Origin: BS750m-G57 sp964392945
GTDB taxonomy: Bacteria; Planctomycetota; Phycisphaerae; SM23-33
Assembly (NCBI GenBank): GCA_964392945.1
Contig: CAYMSH010000021.1
Coordinates: forward strand, 1-29,407
Length of the DNA: 29,407 bases
Direction: 5' to 3'
The first letter of the stretch is position 1, and each line of letters opens with the position of its first letter. Both the position numbers and the translations under genes were made by a program. Under the pieces are notes generated by a model, which ran no database searches, was not told the DNA's origin, and saw only the letters and a list, made by a program, of their open reading frames with translations. Shown one piece after another: positions 1 to 9,654 of the stretch.

Positions 1-1
1 G

Positions 2-1690
2 ATGATTATGAGTGAAGACCGAGACAACATCAGAGAGTTGCTGTCGGCCTACATTGATGGTGAAGTAACTCAAGAGCAATCGGACTCTGTTGAGCAGGCG
101 GTCGCAGAGGATCCCGAACTGGCGCTGGAACTGCATGAACTTAACTCCGCCAAACAGCTTGTAATGGGCCTGTCGCACCAACGGGCGCCGCGAGATTTCG
201 TGCGAAAAGTAATGGTCCAGGCCGAACGCAGACATCTTCTGGGCGACCGGCGGGCAGGCGGGGCGTTCGGCGCGGCACGATGGATCACTCTGGCGGCGGC
301 GGCTGTGGTTCTCCTGGCCGCCGGGATCGGCATAATCGCCATCGACATGCTCAAAACAGACCGGAACGCATCTCCCATAGCGAGTCTCGACGCTGAGGGC
401 GATGGTCCGGGCCGGACGGTGAACAAGGATATCAATGGCGGATTCCCGCACGGCAAGGGCGGAGGTAAAGGAGCCGGGACCGTAACCGCCAACGGCGGGG
501 TCGCAGACAGAAAGCTTGTTGTTGCCGACGCGGTCTTAGACTACGCGGTAGCCAACGCCAAAAATGCGTCCATATATACGCACGATGTAAGCAACACGCT
601 GGCCGCGGTGAACGAAACGTTGGGTCGCAACAATGTCCTGCCTATGGAGTGGGAAGTTCCGGGAGGAGTTGCCGGAGGCGCCTATGAACGCGCCGCCAAA
701 ACCGCCGAAAGGAAACGACGCATATCCCACGGCGAAGGGAACATCTCTATCAACAGTGTGCAGAATGACGAGCAGGTGCAGATCCTCGTTCTGGCTGACG
801 ACGCGGCGATCGAGCAGATCAACGGAGCCATCGACAAACTCGCCGGCGGCCAGTTGGTTTCCCAGGCGCCGGCGGCGGATCTGTACAAGCTAAAATCCGT
901 CGGCGGGTATGTTGCTCGCCGGTCCGGACCGCGGACCCCACAAACAGAGCCCGACCCTTCGGACCGCGATAAGGAAGCAATAATGATAGCTCGCCGCGGT
1001 GACGCCCTCACCGGCCTGGGCGAAAGATCGGAGGGAAGCAAGGCGGGCAAAGCGCACCGGATTCGGGCGAAAGGCGAGAAAAAAACAGACGGCGAGCCCG
1101 ACATACCCAGTGGTCGGAAACCCACGGCCTCGGGGGCGCCGGTTGTACGAGAAATCGCCAAACCGGCGGTCGAACCGCCTGTCTCCGAAGACGGCGATGC
1201 GAACACGCAGCTCGCAGTCAAACCCGCGCCCAAGCCGGCGCCCGCCAAACGACCGGCTCCCCTACCGCCGACCAGGCCCCAGGAGCCCGGCCAAACAGCC
1301 GGCGGAATTCGGAAAGATATTTCGGGCGAGAAAGACTCCCGTGAATTAGGAACTCAGTCGTCCCGGACCGCCGAAACGCAGAAGCAAAACATGTCACACG
1401 AGGAACTCAAGAATCAACTCAGCAGACTCAACAACACCGCCCGCCAGAAGATTTGGAACGATGACATCATACGCAATGTGCAGTCCCAACAGGACCGGGG
1501 CGTCAACATTCAGGCGCTGATTATCAACATAAACCGCCGCAGCCTTAAAACTTCCCGAGCCGCGACAACCCGGAACAGTATTCCGCCGCGTTCCGGCCGC
1601 CCCCTCTCCAGGCCCCACACCGCCGCCAAATCAGCTCCAGTTTCCAAGTCTACCACACAACAAGGCCCACCCGAAACAACCAAGCCATAG
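2..1690 (+). CDS. Membrane anti-sigma-factor-like protein with long Pro/Lys-rich exported region
   Basis: The N-terminal ~75 residues (LLSAYIDGE, then a run of acidic helices) look like the cytoplasmic anti-sigma domain that binds an ECF sigma factor. One membrane helix follows at about residues 93-117. The rest, about 440 residues, would be outside the cytoplasm: a Gly-rich linker, a globular part at about 180-300 (contains VQILVLADD), then a basic, Pro-rich low-complexity stretch (KPAPKPAPAKRP) near 400-430. The zinc-binding His-Cys-Cys motif of classical ZAS anti-sigma factors is absent; there is no Cys in the N-terminal domain. An ECF sigma gene would be expected just upstream, outside the window. 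ATG codons at 2 and 8 are both possible starts, and the ribosome site cannot be judged because the window begins here. The anti-sigma call is by domain layout, with no catalytic motif to confirm it. Confidence 0.6.
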   Translation: MIMSEDRDNIRELLSAYIDGEVTQEQSDSVEQAVAEDPELALELHELNSAKQLVMGLSHQRAPRDFVRKVMVQAERRHLLGDRRAGGAFGAARWITLAAAAVVLLAAGIGIIAIDMLKTDRNASPIASLDAEGDGPGRTVNKDINGGFPHGKGGGKGAGTVTANGGVADRKLVVADAVLDYAVANAKNASIYTHDVSNTLAAVNETLGRNNVLPMEWEVPGGVAGGAYERAAKTAERKRRISHGEGNISINSVQNDEQVQILVLADDAAIEQINGAIDKLAGGQLVSQAPAADLYKLKSVGGYVARRSGPRTPQTEPDPSDRDKEAIMIARRGDALTGLGERSEGSKAGKAHRIRAKGEKKTDGEPDIPSGRKPTASGAPVVREIAKPAVEPPVSEDGDANTQLAVKPAPKPAPAKRPAPLPPTRPQEPGQTAGGIRKDISGEKDSRELGTQSSRTAETQKQNMSHEELKNQLSRLNNTARQKIWNDDIIRNVQSQQDRGVNIQALIININRRSLKTSRAATTRNSIPPRSGRPLSRPHTAAKSAPVSKSTTQQGPPETTKP

Positions 1691-1768
1691 GCCCAGACGC
1701 CAGATGAGCCCAGAGCATCACCACCGCCTTTGTCAGTGGCGGCTCGGGCAAGAATTGAAGAAGCAACT

Positions 1769-1798
1769 GGAAGCGACGCTCCCTGACAAGGCGCTTCC
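1769..1798. terminator. Weak hairpin between convergent genes
   Basis: A 7-bp inverted repeat (GGAAGCG at 1769-1775, CGCTTCC at 1792-1798) lies in the 113-nt gap between two convergent stop codons. There is no T-run, so a terminator role rests mainly on position. Nothing else is recognisable in this gap. Confidence 0.25.
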
Positions 1799-1803
1799 TC
1801 GGA

Positions 1804-3309
1804 TCATTTACGAGCGCCGCCGCCCAGCACGGTGTTGATGGCGTCTGCGAAGATTTTCGCCATTTTCTCGGCTCCGGTTGGGTTGGGCAGTACGCCGTCA
1901 GCTCCCAGGTCGGACGACACTTTGAATCCGGTGTGCAGATCGGCCAGAACGACAGGCGACTGGTCAGTGGAATTGGCTTTGGCACAGCCGGAGATCTTGC
2001 GGTTGAGCACGTTGATCTCATCGGCTTTGCCGCGGGCGGGGATAACGTTGGCCAATACGATCTTCACTGTCTTGTTCTTTGAGCGCAGAGTATTTATCAC
2101 CTTGCCGATGTTCTCGACAACGCGCCCGGTCAATGCCTCGGCGTCGCCGGAGCCGGAAACGATATCCTCGGCGCCGATGTTAATCACCGCGACATCAGGC
2201 GTGCGGCCAGCCAGCAGGCCGGCGATGTTCTCGGCCAGCCATTGGGAGTTCTTACCCCAGTGGCCTTCGTGATCCGGATCGTACTGGTAACCGGCGGGCG
2301 GGGTTTGATTATCGTTATGCTTCTTTCGACTCCCGACAAAATCGATGAGCCGCCCTTTTCTACGGAGCATGCCGTCGAGGTATCGCCTGCAGGCCCCGGC
2401 GGCGTTCTTGCCCTCGGTGATCCTGCCGCCGATGAGCATGATCCTGACAGGCTTGAGCGGGGGCTTCTTCATAATCGCCGAAACAAGCGGCTTCAGGCTG
2501 TCGGCCCAGATGCGATACCCCTGCGGAGTCAAATGAGTCCCATCGGAAAACAGCTTTCTATTGATTGAACCGTCCGGACCCAGAAATTTGTCCCGCAGGT
2601 CCAGGTAGGTCACTTCGTCTTTGTTGTAGGCCAGAGCGGCGTTGAGGGCGTTGGTCTTGCGGCACTTGGCCCATTTTGTTTTGTCGGACACCGGCAGAAT
2701 CGCCATCATGATCACTCGCGTGCCAGGCAGCCGGCGGCGAAACGCCTGGGCGACGGCCCGGGCGCCGTGGGCCGCATCCTCCGGCGGGCAATCGGGCCCG
2801 AGATCCCACTTGACCTTGCCGCTGGCGCTGCCGCGGACCACGTAATTATTCGTGCCGCACAGCAGGACCGCCACTTTGGGCTCCTGACTTTTGGCGAAGT
2901 CCAGGTTGCCGTGGGTGACCCGGTAGAGCATTACAGGGGTGATGTCTCCGGAGTTGCCCATATTGATGGGTTTGTAACCGGCGTAGTACTTGTCCCACAC
3001 GCTCTTGCCTGTGCCCCGGCCGAGGGACCAGTGCCAGGTAATGGAATCTCCGAAGAAGACGATCTTCGCGTCGCGCGATCGGGCTACTTCGCGGTTGACC
3101 CTCTGGAATTGGCCATGCCAGTATCCGTCCAGGATCTTCTCGGGCATTTTGGTGCTGGGCGAAACGGGGATTTCGTCCCAGAAATGCGCCGGCGCATCTT
3201 TTCCGGCGCCCGCGGGTCGCTTCTTCGCGGCCTCGGCGCCTGGGCTGAAGCAACTGACCGCAATCAAGACGGCGATCGCCAGTGCAAACGTTTTAATGTA
3301 GTTGATCAT
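1804..3309 (-). CDS. Exported tandem SGNH/GDSL hydrolase, second domain degenerate
   Basis: A 501-aa exported protein with two SGNH-fold domains. After a signal peptide (residues 1-27; AVSC at 17-20 could be a weak lipobox), domain 1 holds a full catalytic set: GDSITW (Ser89), an Asn/Gly block (GNSGD at 118-122), GTNN (152-155) and DGTH (Asp256, His259). This fits carbohydrate esterase or PAF-acetylhydrolase-like chemistry, such as removing acetyl groups from glycans. Domain 2 (about 288-495) keeps the fold landmarks, including an EGHWG block at 348-352. However, GDS has become GGR (294-296), GTND has become GAED (379-382), and the DGxHP block reads DGVLP (471-475), so Ser, Asn and His are all gone. 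It is probably a non-catalytic, perhaps binding, module. The gene starts 30 nt after the mannosidase stop with GGAG before the ATG, so the two are likely an operon. Confidence 0.85.
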   Translation of the reverse strand: MINYIKTFALAIAVLIAVSCFSPGAEAAKKRPAGAGKDAPAHFWDEIPVSPSTKMPEKILDGYWHGQFQRVNREVARSRDAKIVFFGDSITWHWSLGRGTGKSVWDKYYAGYKPINMGNSGDITPVMLYRVTHGNLDFAKSQEPKVAVLLCGTNNYVVRGSASGKVKWDLGPDCPPEDAAHGARAVAQAFRRRLPGTRVIMMAILPVSDKTKWAKCRKTNALNAALAYNKDEVTYLDLRDKFLGPDGSINRKLFSDGTHLTPQGYRIWADSLKPLVSAIMKKPPLKPVRIMLIGGRITEGKNAAGACRRYLDGMLRRKGRLIDFVGSRKKHNDNQTPPAGYQYDPDHEGHWGKNSQWLAENIAGLLAGRTPDVAVINIGAEDIVSGSGDAEALTGRVVENIGKVINTLRSKNKTVKIVLANVIPARGKADEINVLNRKISGCAKANSTDQSPVVLADLHTGFKVSSDLGADGVLPNPTGAEKMAKIFADAINTVLGGGARK

Positions 3310-3339
3310 GCGTCTCCAGTGTCCCGGTTGTCGCGCCGC

Positions 3340-6066
3340 CTACTTGCTCGGCGAGAGCTTTATCGTTTCGATTGAGTATTTGCCTGTTTCGAGCGTCGCG
3401 TCTTTGGCGGTGTGATCCATTGGCTTCGGGTCTTCTTCTATCAGGTTCGTTTTGTGGGCGGCTTTCATTCCGAATGACGGGGTGATGACTACTTTGGTCT
3501 TGGCTTTGCCCTCGGTCTCGTAGAAGCGGACCGCGATGTCGTTGCTGTCTTCGGACTTCTTGACCGCGGTTACGATCACGTTGCTCGCCGAGACGCTCAG
3601 GAACGATTTGGACAGGGGCAGTTTGCCCGAGGGATTACCCTTGACGGGAACCGGGATCAGCGGATTGTTCGTCGCAACACCGCTGCGGTGACCGCTCCGC
3701 CAGCCGCCGGCGTGGGAGTAGATCGAGAACGTGAACTCGTGATCACCCGGCTGGGTCCAGCAGTGTTTCCAGCGGCTGCAACTGTACGCAGAGCAGAGCA
3801 GCACCGGCTGCAATACGGGGTAATCGACTGGCGCGTCGCTGGCGTCCCTGTAGTCCCAGGCGATCGCCGATGATCCGATCGTCACGCCGGCTTCTCCATC
3901 CCCGGCGTAGATCCAGTTTTGTATCTCGCGCGGGCGGACCGGTGTCTTGCCGCGTCGGCTGCGGCGCCACTGCTTCCATTTCTCAAGGTCGGTCGATCGC
4001 AACTTCTCGAATTCGGCGATCTGCTCCTTGGTCAGCTTCACTTCAAACGCCAGTTGCCGCTGGATCTCGTCTTTGCCGATCTCGACTTTGCCGAACGGGA
4101 CCTCATACGCCACATTCTTGAAGTTCGCGTTGATCGGAAACGCCAGCCGGATCTGCCTGGCCTCGGTCTCGTCGCACTCGCGCATTCTGCAGGTCAGGTC
4201 GATCCGCTTGAGTGCGTTATAGAGTATCAGCCGGAACGAAACCTTGCCTCGCGGCGTGGCGACTTCCTTCGACTCGAAGGTCGTAGACAGCGGACCGCTG
4301 GCCTTGCAGGTCCAGGTGGTTTCAAACACGCCGAGCTTGTCCAGCGGCACCGCCTCCGGCAGGCGGATGTGCACGTGCTCGCCGGCGCCCTGGCCCTTGT
4401 AGACGAAATCGAGCCACTGGGCGGCCTCGAATTTGTCGGTCTTCAGGAGTTGGCGTTTGAGCTTCTTGTCGAAGATCGCGGCGATCCCCTGCTTGCCCGG
4501 GGTGATGCGGAAGAAATCGTTCTCAAACGGTCCGGACCATGCGGTCCCCGGTTTGGCCAGGCCCTTGCCCGGGAAGATCGGCTTGCCGAACCTGTGGAGA
4601 CGGAACGTCGAGTAGCCCATCGACGGGATGTCCTTTGCCAGGAAGATCATCTTGTTGTCGGAAGTAATCTGGCACGGGACCTGTTTGTCGTCCTTATCGT
4701 AGACCAGATACCACGCCTGCACGTTGTCCTCCGGCAGCCGGATCGTCACGATATCGGTCCTGGTCCAGGAAAGCGTATTGAATACGATATACGGCGTATC
4801 ATCACTTTCGGCTTTGGTCTTAACCGCTCCGGCGATCGCGCCGAGCGATTCGTCGAGCATTTTTTGGGCGCTGGCTTTCGCACTGGCGTATTTCTGGAGG
4901 AAAGTGGCGATGCACTTGTCCGGAGCCATTCCGTGACACGAGAAGTCTACGTTGCGCCAGCCTTCGAACAGCTTTTCTGTCGGGTACTTTTCCCACGCGC
5001 CCTCGGTAACCGCGCGGAACGCCCCGAACGCCTCGGCCGCACACAGCAACCTGCTGGCCGCCCGCTGATCGGAGAACATCTTGTAGTTGGCCGGAGCGCC
5101 CTCGTAGAGCCACTTGTTGGGCCATTCGCCTTCGAGCTGCTTGAACTTGGCGCCGGGGGAGTCCTTGACCTGGTCCATCATGTCGGCGAACGTGCCGTAG
5201 GCCATTTTCGGGAGTTTCTTGTCGGCCGCGTATTTGTTCCAATCGTCGAGTATCTTCCGCAAGTCGCGCGGCGGGACGCAGTCTTTGCTGACCAGGTGGG
5301 CCATGACCGGCTTGATTCTGCGGCTCTTGTATTCGGCGTCCTGATCGGCGATCCACTTTGTCATCCTGGCCGGATCGTTTGCGATCCTCGGCGAACCGGG
5401 CCGCCACGTTATATTGTCGGCGTAGTGGTTCATGAAATAGCAGAATATGCTGCTGCCGTCGGGCGATGACCAGTTCAGGAAATCGGTCCACACTCCGTCG
5501 ATATTCCAGCTGCGGGCCATGTAGGCCTTGTCCACGCCGGACTTTGCCAGGATCTGGGGCATCTGGATGCTGAAGCCCGGCACGTCGGTGTTGTACCAGA
5601 GCTTCGTGTCGGCGCCGAACTCGCGTTTGAACCAGCGGCGGCCGAGGTACATCAGGCGGGCGAGCTGCTCGCCGGTGACCAGCGAGGTGTACGGCATGGC
5701 GTAGCCGGCGCCCCACTGTATGCGGCGGGTCTTTATGTGCTTTTTGAACTCAGCGGCCCGATCGGGATGGAGCCTCAGGTAGTCAAACAGCCAGACGGTG
5801 CACTCGCCGTCGTACTTGAACTCCGGATCGGCGGCCAGGAGTTTCAGGGCCACGTTGATTTCATGATTGGAGCTTTTCATCTCGCCTTCGTACGAACCGC
5901 GATGCCAGCCCAGATCGTGATGGGAAAGCTGCAGGAGTTCGACCTTGCCGCCCTTGAGATAGTCTATCTTCGGCGTGTCGGGTTTCTTCGCATCCTGGGC
6001 AAAAGCGGTAAGCGCCGACAGCGCCAGAGTGAGTATCACAGCAGTAGTGTTCTTACGCATTCGCAT
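3340..6066 (-). CDS. Exported GH38 alpha-mannosidase
   Basis: A 908-aa glycoside hydrolase family 38 enzyme, expected to release alpha-linked mannose from glycans. The start at 6066 is preferred over 6099 because GGAAAG stands just before it and a clean signal peptide (MRMRKNTTAV to AFA, residues 1-23) follows. The catalytic half carries the zinc-binding HHDLGW block (His49, Asp51) and WYNTDVPGFS with Asp161 in the place of the nucleophile and metal ligand. FSCHG further on may hold the remaining metal-binding His. The C-terminal half is the beta-rich domain usual in GH38, and the length is normal for the family. It is the first gene of a minus-strand pair with the tandem SGNH protein, which suggests deacetylation plus demannosylation of one substrate. 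Family assignment is firm; linkage specificity cannot be read from sequence. Confidence 0.88.
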   Translation of the reverse strand: MRMRKNTTAVILTLALSALTAFAQDAKKPDTPKIDYLKGGKVELLQLSHHDLGWHRGSYEGEMKSSNHEINVALKLLAADPEFKYDGECTVWLFDYLRLHPDRAAEFKKHIKTRRIQWGAGYAMPYTSLVTGEQLARLMYLGRRWFKREFGADTKLWYNTDVPGFSIQMPQILAKSGVDKAYMARSWNIDGVWTDFLNWSSPDGSSIFCYFMNHYADNITWRPGSPRIANDPARMTKWIADQDAEYKSRRIKPVMAHLVSKDCVPPRDLRKILDDWNKYAADKKLPKMAYGTFADMMDQVKDSPGAKFKQLEGEWPNKWLYEGAPANYKMFSDQRAASRLLCAAEAFGAFRAVTEGAWEKYPTEKLFEGWRNVDFSCHGMAPDKCIATFLQKYASAKASAQKMLDESLGAIAGAVKTKAESDDTPYIVFNTLSWTRTDIVTIRLPEDNVQAWYLVYDKDDKQVPCQITSDNKMIFLAKDIPSMGYSTFRLHRFGKPIFPGKGLAKPGTAWSGPFENDFFRITPGKQGIAAIFDKKLKRQLLKTDKFEAAQWLDFVYKGQGAGEHVHIRLPEAVPLDKLGVFETTWTCKASGPLSTTFESKEVATPRGKVSFRLILYNALKRIDLTCRMRECDETEARQIRLAFPINANFKNVAYEVPFGKVEIGKDEIQRQLAFEVKLTKEQIAEFEKLRSTDLEKWKQWRRSRRGKTPVRPREIQNWIYAGDGEAGVTIGSSAIAWDYRDASDAPVDYPVLQPVLLCSAYSCSRWKHCWTQPGDHEFTFSIYSHAGGWRSGHRSGVATNNPLIPVPVKGNPSGKLPLSKSFLSVSASNVIVTAVKKSEDSNDIAVRFYETEGKAKTKVVITPSFGMKAAHKTNLIEEDPKPMDHTAKDATLETGKYSIETIKLSPSK

Positions 6067-6262
6067 TAATCTTTCCAATATTCGGGACTGTCGCACCAAG
6101 CCGGTCCGTTCAGCCCGAGCATGGTTACAGGATACCAGAATCGACCGGCCGACTCCACAGGCTCGGCGGGCCAGAGGCCTGTTCGGCGAAACTGCTCTTT
6201 TTCGAGCGTGAAGATATTAGATTCGTATTTGCACTTCGGTTAACCTGTCCTGTAATCCAATT

Positions 6263-9200
6263 ATGAAAGTATTTGTGAGCGCAACATCGGGCGATCTGAA
6301 AACTTGCCGCCAGGCGGTCAAGGACGTTCTCCTGCAGAGTAACATTCAACCGGTCACGCAGGAGGTGTTGCCGGCCGATCATCGCGATCTGCCGGAGTTC
6401 CTCGACGCACTCGTCCAGTCGTGCGACGCGGTTGTCTGCCTTATCGGCAAAGTGTTCGGCGCAGCGCCGCAGGACCGACCCGAGCGATCCTATACGCAAC
6501 TGGAGTACGACTGCGCTAAACGGCTTGGCAAACCGGTCTTCGTATTCATGGCCGCCGACTCGTTCTACGGCGACCAGGCCCCTCGGCAACCCGCCCGGGA
6601 CGCCAAACTCCAGCAGACCCACTGCAATGAGGTGATGAACGAACAGTATTGCCGCACCTTCAAGACGCAACTCGAGCTGGAGAAGGAAATCGCAGTGGCG
6701 GCGTCACGGATTCGCGCCTCGGCCGGCGGCGCACCGATGTTCTATCTCCACCTGCCGACCAGCCGCGAATTCGTCGGACGGGCCAGAGAGAAAGCCCAGC
6801 TTCTCAAGGCCATGTCGACTCGCCGTCCGGGCGTGATCGTAGTAGTCGGAATGGCCGGCCAGGGCAAGTCATCGCTCGTCCATAACGTAATATCATCGCG
6901 ACAGGAAGATGCTGCGTTCCCGTTCCATGCCGGCCTCTGGTGCGCAGCGGAGGCCCGAGATTTCAGTTTCGACATGTTCCTGGACGAAACGCTGGCATAC
7001 CTGACCGACGGACAGTTCGACAAGAACGCAGAGCCCAGGACCCACCAGCGCGTCCAGCGGCTGCTCAGCGAGATGCAGCGCAGACCCGTACTGATCGTGA
7101 TCGACGCTATCGAACGATGGCTTCGCGGCTGGGCCGGCGGCGACGCCGATCAGGATGACGTGAGCGACGAGGATCGCATCGCAGCGGCCGAAGGGCTCGA
7201 CGATCTGCTCGTACAGGCCACGGCCCTGTCGAGCGGGAGCCATCTGCTGATCACGTCGCGAGCGATGCCCGAGTCGTTGGAGGATGTCGACAAGATCATC
7301 ATACCGGTTCTCACGCCGACCAGCGGCGAGGTCGGCCTGCAGGGCCTCGACCCGCCTGACGCCACGGCGCTGCTCAAGTCGTTCGGCGTAGACGGGTCCG
7401 ATGCGCGCCTGGAGATGCTGGCGGCGCAATTGGGATATCATCCGCTGGCGATACGTGTTTTCGGCGGGTACGTGCAGAGGGAATACGGAGGCGCGCTGGA
7501 CGAAACGACGAACCTGACGACATGGGACCGCAAGAAAACGCTGGCCAGGCTCTTTGACGAAGTGCAGCGACGCCTGCCGGGCAAGGAGGCCTCCCAGCGG
7601 TTCCTGGCCGTCGCCTCGTGCGCTATCGGCCAGACCCGCCTGGAGGCGATCCGGGCCGTGCTCGGACCCGACAGCGACGACGCAGAGTGGACCGCTCGGC
7701 GCATCGCCCTGACGCTGGCCGACTGGCAGGTCATCAGCTTCAACGCACGCAGCGGAACAGTGGCGATCCACGCGCTGCTGAAGGAGCATTTCGCAAAGCA
7801 GTTGGACCCGCCCGATCGGGCCGAACTGCACCGGCGATTCGCACAATGGTACGGCGACCAGCCTATCAGCGAGGCTCCGGCGACTCTCGGCGATGTCAAA
7901 GCACGCCTGCTTTCGATGCGGCACGCGCTGGCCGCCGGAGACCTGGAGGGATGCGCGCGGATAGGCTGGGGAAACGTCACGCCGCTGTACTGCCTGGCCG
8001 AGTGGATGGATCGGTTCGGACACTTCGTACACGGAGCCGAACTGCTGGACGAACTGGCCCGCGCCGCGAGAGATCGGCTCGCGGCTCGAGCACGCATAGC
8101 CAGGGCGGCGCTCCTGCGCCCGATAGGCCGGCACACCGAGGCCGTCGACGATCTCGCCGAGGCGATCGCCATTCTGGACGATCCGGAAACGCGCCAGCCG
8201 TCCGACATCGCCGATCTGGCCGGAGCCCTGTCCAATCGCGGCACGGTCTTCCTGGACCTGACGCTTTACTCCAGGGCCATCGACGATCTGGATCGCGCCG
8301 TAGAACTCCTTCAGCCCGGCGACACCGAATCAGGCGCGTTTCAACTGGCCGGAGTCTACGCAAACCGCGCGATGGTCCTTCGCGAAATGGGCCGCGTAAG
8401 AAAGGCTGTAGACGACTGCTCGACGGCGATAGACATCCATCGCACGCATCTCGAACCGCTCTACCAGCAACTCAACTCGGAACTGGCCTCGGCGCTGACC
8501 AATCGCGGCAACGCTTACAGGGACCTGCGGCGATGCGACGAAGCAATGGCCGACTACCAGGCCGCATCGGCCATCCACACCAACATGGTAAACCTCGGAC
8601 AACTGCAGTTCCGCGGCCCTCGAGCCCTGGGTCGCATACTCATCGGAACCGTTCTGCAAATCCAGCTGCGCCATCGACAGGCGATCGACCATTTCGACCA
8701 GGCCGTCAAAACATATCGCGATCTGATCGAATCCGACGGGCAAAAGCATCTCGAGCCGATGCTGGCGTTCGCCCTGACGCGGCGATCATGGTCACTGGCC
8801 GCCAACGGCGAAGCAACCGACGCGCTGGGCTGCATCACTGAAGCGTGCGATCTGTACGAGCGATTGGCCCGGGACCAGCGACGCGACATACTCGGACCAC
8901 GGGCGAATGCAACGCTCGTCGATGCGATGATCCATTACATCTGCGGCGACATGCAGGAGGGTCTGGACCGCTGGAAAAACGCCATAGCCAGGACAATGGC
9001 GCTTATCGGCGACGGTGAAATCGATCTGCGAATTCTTATCGTTCGCTACTCGATCGAACTGTGCCTGGCGGCTGTCGATCGCGACTCCGACCTGGCCGGC
9101 CGGCTTGTCGCCGAAGCACTGGACGTGGCCGGGCCGGCGATACTAGGCAACGAGCCCACAGACGCACTGGAAGTAGAAACGCATAATGCGATCCGACGAT

Positions 9201-9298
9201 TACGAAACGAAGTGGCGATGGAGGCCCTGCCGATCGATTGGGGCGGGATCGAAGCGATGGACCGGGAACTGAGCGCACGGATCGATCCGCCTGCTTGA
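6263..9298 (+). CDS. STAND-type protein: DUF4062 domain, NTPase, TPR repeats
   Basis: A 1011-aa protein with three parts. Residues 1-130 match the DUF4062 pattern (MKVFVSATSGDL at the start, SYTQLEYDCAKRLGKPVFVF at 76-95), an N-terminal module of signalling NTPases. Residues 165-500 form an NB-ARC/NACHT-like ATPase with Walker A GMAGQGKS (196-203), Walker B LIVIDAIE (277-284) and a sensor-like LLITSR. Residues from about 560 to 980 are helical TPR-like repeats (motifs such as SNRGTVFLDL and TNRGNAYRDL), the usual sensor arm. Proteins of this layout are known or suspected antiviral sensors that oligomerise on ligand binding; here that is inference from architecture. The ATG is the first start after an in-frame stop and has no clear Shine-Dalgarno sequence. 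Three small paralogous genes follow on the same strand. Confidence 0.85.
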   Translation: MKVFVSATSGDLKTCRQAVKDVLLQSNIQPVTQEVLPADHRDLPEFLDALVQSCDAVVCLIGKVFGAAPQDRPERSYTQLEYDCAKRLGKPVFVFMAADSFYGDQAPRQPARDAKLQQTHCNEVMNEQYCRTFKTQLELEKEIAVAASRIRASAGGAPMFYLHLPTSREFVGRAREKAQLLKAMSTRRPGVIVVVGMAGQGKSSLVHNVISSRQEDAAFPFHAGLWCAAEARDFSFDMFLDETLAYLTDGQFDKNAEPRTHQRVQRLLSEMQRRPVLIVIDAIERWLRGWAGGDADQDDVSDEDRIAAAEGLDDLLVQATALSSGSHLLITSRAMPESLEDVDKIIIPVLTPTSGEVGLQGLDPPDATALLKSFGVDGSDARLEMLAAQLGYHPLAIRVFGGYVQREYGGALDETTNLTTWDRKKTLARLFDEVQRRLPGKEASQRFLAVASCAIGQTRLEAIRAVLGPDSDDAEWTARRIALTLADWQVISFNARSGTVAIHALLKEHFAKQLDPPDRAELHRRFAQWYGDQPISEAPATLGDVKARLLSMRHALAAGDLEGCARIGWGNVTPLYCLAEWMDRFGHFVHGAELLDELARAARDRLAARARIARAALLRPIGRHTEAVDDLAEAIAILDDPETRQPSDIADLAGALSNRGTVFLDLTLYSRAIDDLDRAVELLQPGDTESGAFQLAGVYANRAMVLREMGRVRKAVDDCSTAIDIHRTHLEPLYQQLNSELASALTNRGNAYRDLRRCDEAMADYQAASAIHTNMVNLGQLQFRGPRALGRILIGTVLQIQLRHRQAIDHFDQAVKTYRDLIESDGQKHLEPMLAFALTRRSWSLAANGEATDALGCITEACDLYERLARDQRRDILGPRANATLVDAMIHYICGDMQEGLDRWKNAIARTMALIGDGEIDLRILIVRYSIELCLAAVDRDSDLAGRLVAEALDVAGPAILGNEPTDALEVETHNAIRRLRNEVAMEALPIDWGGIEAMDRELSARIDPPA

Positions 9299-9317
9299 TA
9301 ATATCGTTAGAAATGAG

Positions 9318-9345
9318 TTGGTGATCTGCGATCGGCCAGTATAAT
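9318..9345 (+). promoter_or_regulatory. Promoter of the small-gene trio
   Basis: TTGGTG at 9318-9323, a 16-nt spacer and a perfect TATAAT at 9340-9345. It lies after the STAND stop codon and 31 nt before the first small gene, so the trio can be expressed separately from the STAND gene. Confidence 0.6.
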
Positions 9346-9376
9346 AGAACGGTAAACTTTTATAGGAGCGTCAGCC

Positions 9377-9634
9377 ATGTGTGCAAGATTAGCTCAGGAC
9401 CCCGATCGCAATTCATCGCGTTATCACGGGGCGAAGATGGACCTCAAATCGGATATCGATTCGCTGCTGGACTCCCTGCCGTCAGATACGCCTCTCACAC
9501 TCCGCCAACAACAGGCCGATGCAGACGCCGCAGCGATAGACAGTTTCCTGGCCCAGTTCGAGCAGACCGCCGAGGAGAAAAGCACTTTCCTCGAAGATTT
9601 TCGGGCCAAGATGAAACGCGAACGAACGGAATAA
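9377..9634 (+). CDS. Small acidic helical protein 1 (MCAR start)
   Basis: An unrecognised 85-aa protein. AGGAG at 9364-9368 gives a well-placed ribosome site. The ATG at 9377 rather than the later internal Met is supported by the near-identical opening MCAR, and the near-identical DNA ATGTGTGCAAGA versus ATGTGTGCGAGA, in the next gene. The C-terminal ~60 residues are charged and predicted helical (DIDSLLDSLPSD, then Gln/Ala/Glu-rich). No signal peptide or membrane segment is visible. It appears distantly related to the next two proteins, more weakly than those two are to each other. Function unknown. Confidence 0.65.
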   Translation: MCARLAQDPDRNSSRYHGAKMDLKSDIDSLLDSLPSDTPLTLRQQQADADAAAIDSFLAQFEQTAEEKSTFLEDFRAKMKRERTE

Positions 9635-9654
9635 CCTCAGCGGGAGAGTGAAAT

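Noticed and set aside
3919..5469. A 516-codon open frame on the plus strand opposite the mannosidase gene
   Set aside because: It is antisense to a gene with firm GH38 motifs; it has no domain, signal or ribosome site, and long antisense frames are common in high-GC DNA.
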